Source of the DNA: Gammaproteobacteria bacterium
Lineage (GTDB): Bacteria; Pseudomonadota; Gammaproteobacteria; Pseudomonadales; JAHEGP01
Direction of reading: 5' to 3'
Assembly (NCBI GenBank): GCA_030618705.1
Contig: JAUXCW010000006.1
Location: 1-36,040, forward strand
DNA length: 36,040 nucleotides
Positions within the stretch are counted from its first letter, which is position 1, and the number at the start of each line of letters is the position of its first letter. A program made the position numbers and the translations under genes. The notes beneath the pieces were generated by a model, which had not been told where the DNA came from, did not search any database, and worked only from the letters and a program-made list of their open reading frames with translations. Below, in pieces: positions 9,557 to 18,439 of the stretch.

Positions 9557-10435
9557 TTATTGGCGGATATAGGCTTCCAGTTGCCCGGAGCGCACCCTGG
9601 AGACGCTTTCATGCGTCCACCCCACCGATTCTCCCTGACCCACCACCAACATGCCCCCGGGCTTGAGGTGATCGACCAGGCAATCCAATACCTTGTATTT
9701 GCTACTCTGGCGAAAGTAAATCAGTACGTTCTGGCAGAAGATGACATCCATATCGATGCCCAGCAGCTCTTCAGCTGACACCAGGTTTGACTGCACGAAG
9801 CACACCCGATCAGCCAGGGCCTCGGTAATCCTGCAACGGTCGCTGTCGAGCGATTCCAGATTGCCACTGCGCAACCGGGGTTTCAGGTTGACCAATTGCT
9901 TCTCCCTGTATTCCGCCTGCCTGGCGGTCGTCAGGGCAGCATTGCTGATGTCGGTGCCGATAACACCGTAGTACATCGGCTCGCTTTGCTGCTCGATGCA
10001 GCTTCTCGCCTGCATCGCCAGGGACCACGCCTCTTCACCACTGGCACATCCCGCACTCCACAACTCCAGCGTGTCACCCCTGTGCTTCAGCTCCTCCATT
10101 CTCTGCAACAGATATCCATCAAGAAACTCGAAAGCCGCCATATCCCTGAAAAAGCGTGTTTCCTGGACGGTGATGCGGTTAAGCAACTCCCCCCACTCGA
10201 GAAATCCCGCCGCGCCATCCTGGACAGAGTCAAAGTACGCTTCGTAATCCTCGCTGCCTATCTCGTACATGCGCCGGTACAGGCCCGCTTGCAGAATTGA
10301 TTTGTGCAAGGAGAAACTAATACCGGTACGTCGTTCCAACAGAGTCTGCCAACGCTCGAACTGTTGTTCACTCAATTGCGGAGGCGCCTTGTATCTCCAG
10401 CCTGGCGTCTCGCCGGTTGTCGCGTTGTTGTACAT
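9557..10435 (-). CDS. pilK: CheR-type chemoreceptor methyltransferase (PilK)
   Basis: RRTGISF...LLNRITVQETRFFRDMAAFEFL...ELWSAGCASGEEAWSLAM...DVIFCQNVLIYF; CheR signatures and operon position. Confidence 0.93.
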   Translation of the reverse strand: MYNNATTGETPGWRYKAPPQLSEQQFERWQTLLERRTGISFSLHKSILQAGLYRRMYEIGSEDYEAYFDSVQDGAAGFLEWGELLNRITVQETRFFRDMAAFEFLDGYLLQRMEELKHRGDTLELWSAGCASGEEAWSLAMQARSCIEQQSEPMYYGVIGTDISNAALTTARQAEYREKQLVNLKPRLRSGNLESLDSDRCRITEALADRVCFVQSNLVSAEELLGIDMDVIFCQNVLIYFRQSSKYKVLDCLVDHLKPGGMLVVGQGESVGWTHESVSRVRSGQLEAYIRQ

Positions 10436-10438
10436 TGT

Positions 10439-12592
10439 CTAGACCTGGCGCTCGGTGTCAGCTTCAGCATGGTTTTCGAAATCATGCTCATTGGCGTCAC
10501 CGTGCACCTGGTCACCGAGGGATGGATAATCGCCCTCGACACTCAGGTCGACTTGCAGATCGCCTTCCATTTCCTCTTCCGGCAACTTAAAGCCGGCAAC
10601 GGAATGCTGCATATCACCAGCCAGTCCGGCGAGACGACCGATAGACCCGGCGGTCGCTGTAGTACCGGCCGAAGTCTGGGAAGTGATCTCCTGGATAACA
10701 TTCATCGTATTCGACACGTGGCCGGCCGATGCAGCCTGCTGTCGCGCCGCGTTGGAGATGTTCTGGATCAAGTCAGACAATGATGTCGATACATTCTCGA
10801 TCTCCTCCAGTGCCACACCCGCATCCTGGGCCAGTCGCGCACCACGGACAACTTCCGCCGTGGTCTGCTCCATGGAGATAACCGCCTCGTTGGTATCAGA
10901 CTGGATAGTCTTAACCAGCGCTTCGATCTGCTTGGTCGCACCGGCTGACCGTTCCGCCAGTCGCTGGACTTCGTCCGCAACCACCGCGAAACCGCGGCCT
11001 GCGTCACCGGCCATAGAGGCCTGTATCGCGGCGTTCAGTGAAAGAATATTGGTCTGGTCCGCGATGTCGTTGATAAGGGATACGATATCGCCGATCTCCT
11101 GCGAGCTTTCACCCAGGCGCTTTATACGCTTGGACGTATCCTGAATTTGCTCGCGGATAGTATCCATGCCGTGGATGGTATTCTGTACCACTTCGGCACC
11201 GGTGTTGGCGATTTTAACCGAGCGCTCCGCAACCTGTGCCGACTCATTGGCGTTGGAGGAAACCTGGTCGATGGTAACGGCCATCTCGTTGATCGCCGCC
11301 GAGGCACCGGCAATTTCCTGCGCCTGGTGCTCTGCCGCCTCAGCCAGATGCAAGGCTGTAGACTGGGTTTCCTGGGAGGCCGAGGCCACTCTCACCGCAG
11401 TATTGTTTATCTGCGATACGAGTACCCGCAATTGGTCGATAGTAAAGTTGATAGAGTCAGCAATCGCACCGGTAAAGTCTTCGGATACGGTTGCCGTCGT
11501 GGTCAGGTCACCGTCCGCAAGATTAGCCAGTTCGTCCAGCAAGCGCAGGATGGCCACCTGGTTTTGCTCGTTATTGGTCTCCTCCTGGGCAAGGCGTCGA
11601 CGTGTGGCGAGAAAGCCCATCAATCCGATCAATGCCATAAAAACAATAACGCTGACGCCGGCGATGAGAACCAGGGTTCCGTTTACCGTCCGCTCACTGG
11701 AAAGCCTGTCGATGTGCTGAGTCAGCGCGGAGGTAACCTTCTGGAAGCTCGGTGAAGTCTCCAGCAATACGTTACCGGCGTCTCGCGCCTTGGACAGATC
11801 GGGAGAAGCCTGGAAGATTTTGTCGATAAAATTGTTTACAAAACCATACAGCTCGGCAATCTGGTCAAGTGACTGGGCGGCCTCTTTATCACGTACTTGC
11901 TGGATACGCAGGGTGGAGTTACCCTCGCGCATGCCCTGCAGCACCGTACCAAACATGCTGGCATCCAGGTTGAAGACGTCTGCCGCTTCCCTGGCATCCG
12001 CTGTGCCTTGCAACATTTTCTCCACGTTGCGCGCAACACGTTCTGCCAGCCAGGCCTGCTTCTGGGCAATCGCTATCTGGTTGGGAGAGGCACCATTCTC
12101 GATCAGGATTTCGACGACGAAATCATACTCCTGCTGAAGTTCAGGAATCGATGCATTCAGGTTACGGGCCACCTCATGCAGGAACAAAATTCGCTCCCGG
12201 TTGGCCACAATAGTTTGTGCCGCATCGTTGGTTTCCGACCAGAGTCCGTTGAGCTCATTGATTTCCTTGCTCAACATGGACTTGGGCGATGGCAAGTCTA
12301 CAGTACCCTTATTAAAGGCCTGCAGGGTCTTGTCCAGTCCCAGACGGGCCTTTTCAAGGTCGTCGAAGGCCTGGGCATCACCGGCAATCGCCTGGCGCGA
12401 TGCAGTTGAAACTTCCTGCATCATCACCCGCAGGTCGCCCGCAAGTTCCAGGTATCTGGCATCGTAATTGGCGTCACGAATCACCATATACGCCGTTGTG
12501 ATAAACGCGGCTATCGCGCCGATCAACAATACAACCAGAAATGTTACCGCCCGATTATTGGGCAATTTTGTTGCTACTTTGTTTCGACTCAT
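10439..12592 (-). CDS. pilJ: Methyl-accepting chemotaxis protein of the type IV pilus system (PilJ)
   Basis: N-terminal TM (AVTFLVVLLIGAIAAFITTAYMVI), second TM (LVLIAGVSVIVFMALIGLMGF), MCP hairpin ...IVSLINDIADQTNILSLNAAIQASMAGDAGRGFAVVADEVQRLAERS... Confidence 0.95.
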   Translation of the reverse strand: MSRNKVATKLPNNRAVTFLVVLLIGAIAAFITTAYMVIRDANYDARYLELAGDLRVMMQEVSTASRQAIAGDAQAFDDLEKARLGLDKTLQAFNKGTVDLPSPKSMLSKEINELNGLWSETNDAAQTIVANRERILFLHEVARNLNASIPELQQEYDFVVEILIENGASPNQIAIAQKQAWLAERVARNVEKMLQGTADAREAADVFNLDASMFGTVLQGMREGNSTLRIQQVRDKEAAQSLDQIAELYGFVNNFIDKIFQASPDLSKARDAGNVLLETSPSFQKVTSALTQHIDRLSSERTVNGTLVLIAGVSVIVFMALIGLMGFLATRRRLAQEETNNEQNQVAILRLLDELANLADGDLTTTATVSEDFTGAIADSINFTIDQLRVLVSQINNTAVRVASASQETQSTALHLAEAAEHQAQEIAGASAAINEMAVTIDQVSSNANESAQVAERSVKIANTGAEVVQNTIHGMDTIREQIQDTSKRIKRLGESSQEIGDIVSLINDIADQTNILSLNAAIQASMAGDAGRGFAVVADEVQRLAERSAGATKQIEALVKTIQSDTNEAVISMEQTTAEVVRGARLAQDAGVALEEIENVSTSLSDLIQNISNAARQQAASAGHVSNTMNVIQEITSQTSAGTTATAGSIGRLAGLAGDMQHSVAGFKLPEEEMEGDLQVDLSVEGDYPSLGDQVHGDANEHDFENHAEADTERQV

Positions 12593-12662
12593 GGCTTGGA
12601 CTCCCAGCCCGGGGCTCTTGTCAGAACGTTATAGTTAAAAGATTTTCCACCCGACTGCACAC

Positions 12663-13205
12663 TCACGCGGCAGCATTCATAAAACGGCGATCCATCGCCA
12701 ACTTGAACGGACTGAAAACCGTCCAGGTCTTATCTTCATGTACATATGCACCGGTTGTGTATTCGACAAACGATGCGGCATCCCTGGGGATCTGGCTAAC
12801 AAAGCTATCGACGGGAAAATGTTGCATGCCGATGACTTCGCTGACGATCAAACCAACGAATAGACTATTGCTTTCGATAGCCAATACCCTGCGAGATTTG
12901 GTATTACCTGATAGATGGCCGCCAAAGAACGCTTCGATATCAATCAGCGGAAGGAGGCGACCCCGGGCATTGGCGATGCCTGCCACCCAGCTTTGCACAC
13001 CCGGCATACTGGTCGAGCTGGGAAGATGCATCAGCTCGGCAACTTCATCCATGGGGGCAACCATTGTTTGCCCCGCCAGCATAAACGCCACGCCGGTCCA
13101 TGTTTCAGATGCCTCATGCTGGTCCGGCAAGCCCTGCGCCAGCTGGAGACTGGCGTTCGCCATGTCGATGAGCGCGGCAAAGGGTTTCTTGTTCTTATCC
13201 ATCAT
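12663..13205 (-). CDS. pilI: CheW-like adaptor (PilI)
   Basis: WTGVAFMLAGQTMVAPMDEVAELMHLPSSTSMPGVQSWVAGIANARGRLLPLIDIEAFFGG; CheW family, operon position. Confidence 0.93.
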   Translation of the reverse strand: MMDKNKKPFAALIDMANASLQLAQGLPDQHEASETWTGVAFMLAGQTMVAPMDEVAELMHLPSSTSMPGVQSWVAGIANARGRLLPLIDIEAFFGGHLSGNTKSRRVLAIESNSLFVGLIVSEVIGMQHFPVDSFVSQIPRDAASFVEYTTGAYVHEDKTWTVFSPFKLAMDRRFMNAAA

Positions 13206-13254
13206 TCCTATCCGTCATTATCGTTCCGCAGCACAAGCTCGAGCTCCGCGGGTG

Positions 13255-13623
13255 CTAGTCTTTTGTCAGGACATTATCGATTGTTTCGAGCAGCAGGTTT
13301 TCCTGAACCGGCTTGACCAGGTAGCCCTTGGCACCCTGGCGCTTACCCCACACCCGGTCGGTCTCCTGGTTCTTGGTGGTCACTATTACCACTGGAATAT
13401 GGTTTGTTCGATTGTCCTTGCTAATCTGGCGTGTGGCCTGGAAGCCATTCAGGCCCGGCATGACGACATCCATCAACACCATGTCCGGCAACTCCTTACC
13501 GGCGATAGCAACTCCCTCTTCACCGCTGGTCGCTTCCAGCACCTCGTGTCCGTTACCGGTAAGTATTCCCCTGATGAGATGGGTTTCAGTGGGGGAATCA
13601 TCAACAATCAGTATGCGTGCCAT
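13255..13623 (-). CDS. pilH: Response regulator, twitching motility (PilH)
   Basis: MARILIVDDSPTETHLIRGILTGNGHEVLEATSGEEGVAIA...DMVLMDVVMPGLNGFQATRQIS...PVVIVTTKNQETDRVWGKRQGAKGYLVKPV; CheY-like. Confidence 0.95.
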   Translation of the reverse strand: MARILIVDDSPTETHLIRGILTGNGHEVLEATSGEEGVAIAGKELPDMVLMDVVMPGLNGFQATRQISKDNRTNHIPVVIVTTKNQETDRVWGKRQGAKGYLVKPVQENLLLETIDNVLTKD

Positions 13624-13681
13624 TTCTGTTATCGTCTCCTTTATTACCCGGCATTACCCGGCGCAGACCTTCGCAGCTGGT

Positions 13682-14074
13682 TCAAGCCGCCAGATTTTTT
13701 ACATGGGATTCAATTGCGCCAAGAAGTTCGTTCTTGCTGAATGGTTTCGTGAGATATTGATCCGAGCCGACGATGCGACCCTTGGCCTTGTCAAACAAGC
13801 CATCCTTACTCGACAGCATAATGACCGGCGTGCTGTTGAACTCGCTGTTATTCTTGATAAGAGCGCATGTCTGGTAGCCATCCAATCGAGGCATCATGAT
13901 ATCGACGAAAATGATATCCGGCCGGTTGTCGGCGATTTTCGCCAGTGCATCAAAGCCATCTACTGCGGTAATTACCGTACAACCCACCTTTTTCAGCAAG
14001 GTTTCCGCAGTTCGACGAATAGTTTTACTATCGTCCACCACCATAACCTTTAGACTTTCAAAATTGACTTCCAT
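13682..14074 (-). CDS. pilG: Response regulator, twitching motility (PilG)
   Basis: MEVNFESLKVMVVDDSKTIRRTAETLLKKVGCTVITAVDGFDALAKIADNRPDIIFVDIMMPRLDGYQTCALIKNN...; very close to Pseudomonas PilG. Start at the internal ATG (14074) preferred over 14116. Confidence 0.95.
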   Translation of the reverse strand: MEVNFESLKVMVVDDSKTIRRTAETLLKKVGCTVITAVDGFDALAKIADNRPDIIFVDIMMPRLDGYQTCALIKNNSEFNSTPVIMLSSKDGLFDKAKGRIVGSDQYLTKPFSKNELLGAIESHVKNLAA

Positions 14075-14324
14075 AAAATCGTTCCCTTTATGGCAATGAT
14101 CGTAACTCCCGACCATTGCCGCTAATTGCCCGGTACTTTTCCCGGGCTGTAATCGACGTGCCTGAATAACTATAGATTTCGTTGTGGAATTTGCACAATT
14201 CCGGCGAGTAAAAATTTATCGGTCATTTCAGGCCCAAAACCGGCCCCCTGGGGTTCCCGGGGAACCCCCCCGAAAGCGGGCTTGCACGTCGCCATTCACA
14301 GGCTGTTTTGCACAGGATTTTGCC

Positions 14325-15281
14325 ATGACTATTCGACTCGGCGTCATCATGGACGCGATTGAAAACATTCAGGTGAAGAAGGACTCGACGCTGGCCATGC
14401 TGGTCGCGGCGCAAACTAGAGGCTGGGATATCTTCTACATGCAACAGTCTGATTTATATCTGGATTCTTCTACCCCGATGGCGAGTGCCAGGCAGCTGGA
14501 AGCGGTCAGTTTCGACCCCGACAACTGGTATCAGGCAGCGCCGAAACAGGCGTTAAAACTGTCCGGGTTCGACGTCCTGCTAATGCGCGTCGACCCGCCA
14601 TTTGACAACGAGTATATCTATACTACTTACTTTCTCGAGGCCGCGGAAAAAGAGGGCGTTCTGGTTGTAAATAAGCCCGCCAGCTTACGTGACTGCAACG
14701 AAAAAATATTTGCGACGCAGTTCACAGATTGCACACCTCCTGTACTGGTCACGCGAAATTCCGGTCAATTACGCGGTTTTCTGCAGCAACATCGAGATAT
14801 CGTCATGAAACCACTGGACGGCATGGGCGGCGAATCAATTTTCCGGGTTCGCCATGACGATCCCAATATATCCGTCATTATCGAAACACTAACCCTGCAC
14901 GGGAAAAGAACGATCATGGCCCAGCGCTTTATTCCCGAGATCGCGCAAGGTGACAAGCGTATATTGCTGGTAGATGGCGAGCCCGTTCCCTACTGCCTCG
15001 CCCGCATTCCGATGGCCGGCGAAACCCGGGGCAATCTGGCAGCCGGTGGAACCGGAGAAGCACGTCCACTATCGGAGCGTGATCGCTGGATTTGTCAGCA
15101 GGTCGCACCTACGCTTAAGGACAAGCAACTGCTGTTTGTGGGCCTGGATATCATTGGCGATTACCTCACCGAGATCAACGTCACCAGTCCTACCTGCATC
15201 CGTGAAATCGACGCCGCTTACAACACCGATATTGGCGGCATACTCATGGATTGCATCAGCAAAAAACTGGAACAACGATAG
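14325..15281 (+). CDS. gshB: Glutathione synthase
   Basis: MTIRLGVIMDAIENIQVKKDSTLAMLVAAQTRGWDIFYMQQSDLYL...KPLDGMGGESIFRV...GDKRILLVDGEPVPYCLARIP...GNLAAGGTGEARPLSERDRWIC. Confidence 0.97.
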   Translation: MTIRLGVIMDAIENIQVKKDSTLAMLVAAQTRGWDIFYMQQSDLYLDSSTPMASARQLEAVSFDPDNWYQAAPKQALKLSGFDVLLMRVDPPFDNEYIYTTYFLEAAEKEGVLVVNKPASLRDCNEKIFATQFTDCTPPVLVTRNSGQLRGFLQQHRDIVMKPLDGMGGESIFRVRHDDPNISVIIETLTLHGKRTIMAQRFIPEIAQGDKRILLVDGEPVPYCLARIPMAGETRGNLAAGGTGEARPLSERDRWICQQVAPTLKDKQLLFVGLDIIGDYLTEINVTSPTCIREIDAAYNTDIGGILMDCISKKLEQR

Positions 15282-15287
15282 CACCCA

Positions 15288-16160
15288 ATGTCTGTAAGCT
15301 ACCCCCTTGAACGGGATATTGATAGCATCAGTGTATCGACCCTCGTGGCCCTGGTCGCCCACGGGATACTGCTGTTTGTGCTCGGCTTTACCGTCGAGCA
15401 AACGGTTCGCACGCCGCCGAGGCTCGAAATCACCCTCGCGCCCCACAAGAGCCTCACCACGCCCGACCAGGTCGACTTTCTCGCACAACACGATCAGCAG
15501 GGTAGCGGCTCCCTGGATAAGAAGCAGGAACTGACCACTACCGACCTGGCGCCACTGGAAGACAACGTCATCCGTGAAACCAGTGAGCTCGCATCCCGTG
15601 CCGCTCAAACCGCTGAACTGGTACCGCAGACCATAATAAGCAAGCGCGATGAGTCAGCGCGAGCAACGGCCACACCAAAACAACAGCAAGAGGAAACGCC
15701 CAGCCAGTCCGCACTCGACCAACTCGTAGACCAGCCCGAGCAACAGATTCAGAGCCTTGAGGCGAAGCTGGACCGACAACGCTTCAACTATACTCGCCGA
15801 CCCAGGATCCACCGCCTCACTTCCGTTGCCACTCGCCAGACCGATGACGCTCGATACCAGTTCGAATGGCAGCAAAAAGTTGAGCTCGTCGGCAACCAGT
15901 ACTACCCGGAGGAAGCGCGCCGGAAGAAACTGACCGGGGATGTTCGGCTGGTGGTAGCCCTGCTGCCCGACGGCAGCATCGAGCGCATCGATGTGCTGGC
16001 ATCTTCCGGGGTAAGCGTATTGGATCAGGCGGCGATTCGCTCGGTCAAGCTGGCGGCACCTTTTGCTCCCTTTCCCGCGGAACTGCGCGACAAGGCAGAC
16101 ATTCTCGAAATCATCCGCACCTGGCAGTTTCGCAACGATTACCTCACCAGCCGGGGCTGA
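15288..16160 (+). CDS. Energy transducer TonB-family protein (TonB3-like by context)
   Basis: N-terminal TM (LVALVAHGILLFVLGF), charged/Q-rich linker, C-terminal TonB domain QYYPEEARRKKLTGDVRLVVALLPDGSIERIDVLASSGVSVLDQAAIRSVKLAAPFAPFP. Confidence 0.87.
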   Translation: MSVSYPLERDIDSISVSTLVALVAHGILLFVLGFTVEQTVRTPPRLEITLAPHKSLTTPDQVDFLAQHDQQGSGSLDKKQELTTTDLAPLEDNVIRETSELASRAAQTAELVPQTIISKRDESARATATPKQQQEETPSQSALDQLVDQPEQQIQSLEAKLDRQRFNYTRRPRIHRLTSVATRQTDDARYQFEWQQKVELVGNQYYPEEARRKKLTGDVRLVVALLPDGSIERIDVLASSGVSVLDQAAIRSVKLAAPFAPFPAELRDKADILEIIRTWQFRNDYLTSRG

Positions 16161-16188
16161 GTCGACGACTTAAGCCCGCCGGGGTTTT
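16154..16188 (+). terminator. Possible weak intrinsic terminator overlapping the tonB-like stop codon
   Basis: GGGCT 154-158 / AGCCC 173-177 with inner AGTC 160-163 / GACT 167-170 (offsets from 16000), then GCCGGGG and TTTT at 16185-16188. Confidence 0.3.
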
Positions 16189-16226
16189 GTAGTATAGTGT
16201 GGCTATGGAGCACCGCGGAGGGTTCT

Positions 16227-16796
16227 ATGCCATCCACAGCTGAATTCCAGTGCCTGAAAAACCACTTTCTGATCGCCATGCCCGGGCTCAGCGATCCGAT
16301 CTTTGCCCACTCCCTGACCTATGTCTGTGAACACAACGCGGACGGCGCCATGGGTATTGTCATCAACCGCCCACTGGATTTGTGCTGGCGCGACGTGTTC
16401 GAACAGCTCGACCTCGAGGATGCTTTTAACGGCGACGAACGGGTACTCGCGGGTGGGCCGGTTCACATGGACCGCGGATTTATCCTCCACCCCGCCGATG
16501 ACCGGCCCTGGGAGTCCAGCCTCGCGATCACCTCCGATATAAAACTCACCACCTCGCTGGATATTATTTCCGCTCTCGCATCGGGCCGGGGACCCTCCCG
16601 CAGCCTGATGGCCCTGGGCTACGCCGGCTGGGGTAGCGGGCAACTCGAAGACGAGCTGGCAAATAATTTCTGGCTGACCCTGCAGGCCGACAGTGACATC
16701 CTGTTCAATACGCCATTTCACCGCAAGGTCGAAATGGCGGCGGGAAAACTCGGCATCAACCTCGATTTGCTGTCGCCGGAGGCCGGGCACGCCTGA
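16227..16796 (+). CDS. yqgE: YqgE/AlgH family protein
   Basis: MPSTAEFQCLKNHFLIAMPGLSDPIFAHSLTYVCEHNADGAMGIVINRPL...VLAGGPVHMDRGFILH...ALGYAGWGSGQLEDELANNFWLT. Confidence 0.96.
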   Translation: MPSTAEFQCLKNHFLIAMPGLSDPIFAHSLTYVCEHNADGAMGIVINRPLDLCWRDVFEQLDLEDAFNGDERVLAGGPVHMDRGFILHPADDRPWESSLAITSDIKLTTSLDIISALASGRGPSRSLMALGYAGWGSGQLEDELANNFWLTLQADSDILFNTPFHRKVEMAAGKLGINLDLLSPEAGHA

Positions 16797-16817
16797 TCAC
16801 GTATCCGGCCCCACGGG

Positions 16818-17252
16818 ATGAGAGATAACACGCTCGCCACAACGATCATTGCTTTCGATTTCGGCACCCGCTACCTGGGTGTTGCCGTGGGGCAGACCGT
16901 GACAGGCACGGCCAGCGCCCTGAAGCACTTGAAAATGCGCGATGGCGGCCCACCCTGGGTTGAAATCGAGAACCTGCTGGAAAAATGGCAGCCGCAACAG
17001 TTAGTTGTGGGCCTGCCGCTCAATATGGACGGCAGTGAGTCGGAGATGTCTCGAATGGCGCGCCGATTTGCCAACCGCCTCCATGGTCGCACCGGCTTGC
17101 CGGTGGAGTGCCAGGACGAACGGCTCAGCAGCTACGAGGCGAAGAGCCGGCTGGCGCCTGGCTCGAAAACACGCCACCAGGGGGGGGCGGTCGATAGTAT
17201 CGCGGCCAGCGTTATTCTCGAACACTGGCTGTCGGAGAGGGGGCGTTTTTAG
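16818..17252 (+). CDS. ruvX: Putative Holliday junction resolvase RuvX (YqgF)
   Basis: IIAFDFGTRYLGVAVGQTVTGTASAL...QLVVGLPLNMDGSESEMSRMARRFANRL...QDERLSSYEAKSRL...VDSIAASVILEHWL. Confidence 0.95.
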   Translation: MRDNTLATTIIAFDFGTRYLGVAVGQTVTGTASALKHLKMRDGGPPWVEIENLLEKWQPQQLVVGLPLNMDGSESEMSRMARRFANRLHGRTGLPVECQDERLSSYEAKSRLAPGSKTRHQGGAVDSIAASVILEHWLSERGRF

Positions 17253-17260
17253 CACACGGG

Positions 17261-18409
17261 CTAGAAGCGCGCGCCCATCCGGTTCTCCTCTTCAGTATCT
17301 TCCATTTTGAGACGATCGGCTGCTGTTCCCAATTGTGCGCTATTGTGATCGGCACCGAGCTTGATCATCAGGCGCAGGTCGTTGGCCGAGTCGGCGTGGG
17401 CGATGGCATCCTCATAGGTGATATTGCCTTCCTTGTAGAGGTCGTACAGCGCCTGGTCGAAAGTCTGCATTCCCTGCTCGCGGGAGCGGGTCATCAACTC
17501 CTTGAGCTTATGCACTTCTCCCTTGCGGATCATGTCAGCGGCCAGCGGAGTATTGATCAAGACTTCTATACAGGCACGACGACCCTTGCCGTCCGGTGTC
17601 GGAATCAATTGCTGCGCCACCATTCCCTTGAGGTTGAGCGACAGATCCATATACAATTGCTCACGCCGCTCTGCGGGGAAAAAATGAATAACGCGATCAA
17701 TGGCCTGGTTGGCGTTATTCGCATGCAGGGTACACAGCACGAGGTGCCCGGTTTCCGAGAAGGCGATGGCATGTTCCATCGTTTCCCGCGAGCGCACTTC
17801 CCCGATAAGAATGACATCGGGCGCCTGGCGCAGGGTGTTTTGCAGCGCCGCCTCGAAAGACGCGGTATCGATCCCCACTTCCCGCTGGGAGATGATGCAA
17901 TTATTGTGCTGGTGGATAAATTCGATGGGGTCTTCAATGGTTATGATATGACCGCTGGAGTTGCGATTGCGGTGGCCTATCATAGAAGCCAGGGATGTGG
18001 ATTTACCGGTGCCGGTGGCGCCGACGAAAATTACCAGGCCACGCTTGGTCATGGCCAGTTCCTTGATAATCTCCGGCAGCTGCAGTTCCTCCGGCAGGGG
18101 AATGCGGGTCTCGATTCGCCGCAATACCATGCCCGCCAGGTTGCGCTGGTAAAAGGCGCTGGCGCGGAAGCGGCCGACGCCGCGGGCCGAGATCGCAAAA
18201 TTCAGCTCTTTGGTAGCGATGAATTCCTTGCGCTGCTCCTCGTTCATCACCCCCAGCACGACCTCCCGGGCCTGCTCGGGAGTGAGCGCTTCCTTGGTGA
18301 CCGGCAGGATCTTGCCGTGCACCTTGATCGAGGGCGGCATTCCGGCGGTAATAAACAGGTCAGAGGCCGTTTTCTCAACCATCAACCTTAGTAGTTTTTC
18401 CATTTCCAT
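17261..18409 (-). CDS. pilU: Type IV pilus retraction ATPase PilU
   Basis: MEMEKLLRLMVEKTASDLFITAGMPPSIKVHGKILPV...VIFVGATGTGKSTSLASMIGHRNRNSSGHIITIEDPIEFIHQHNNCIISQREVGIDT. Confidence 0.95.
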   Translation of the reverse strand: MEMEKLLRLMVEKTASDLFITAGMPPSIKVHGKILPVTKEALTPEQAREVVLGVMNEEQRKEFIATKELNFAISARGVGRFRASAFYQRNLAGMVLRRIETRIPLPEELQLPEIIKELAMTKRGLVIFVGATGTGKSTSLASMIGHRNRNSSGHIITIEDPIEFIHQHNNCIISQREVGIDTASFEAALQNTLRQAPDVILIGEVRSRETMEHAIAFSETGHLVLCTLHANNANQAIDRVIHFFPAERREQLYMDLSLNLKGMVAQQLIPTPDGKGRRACIEVLINTPLAADMIRKGEVHKLKELMTRSREQGMQTFDQALYDLYKEGNITYEDAIAHADSANDLRLMIKLGADHNSAQLGTAADRLKMEDTEEENRMGARF

Positions 18410-18439
18410 GGCGGGTAGCTCCTATGCTGTTGCCGAGAA

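Noticed and set aside
12541-13740. 399-aa plus-strand ORF antisense to pilJ/pilI/pilH
   Set aside because: Mirror ORF from high-GC codon usage; the opposite strand encodes clear PilI and PilH proteins, and the translation matches no family I recognise.
17333-18391. 352-aa plus-strand ORF antisense to pilU
   Set aside because: Lies fully within pilU; low-complexity mirror translation and no recognisable domain.
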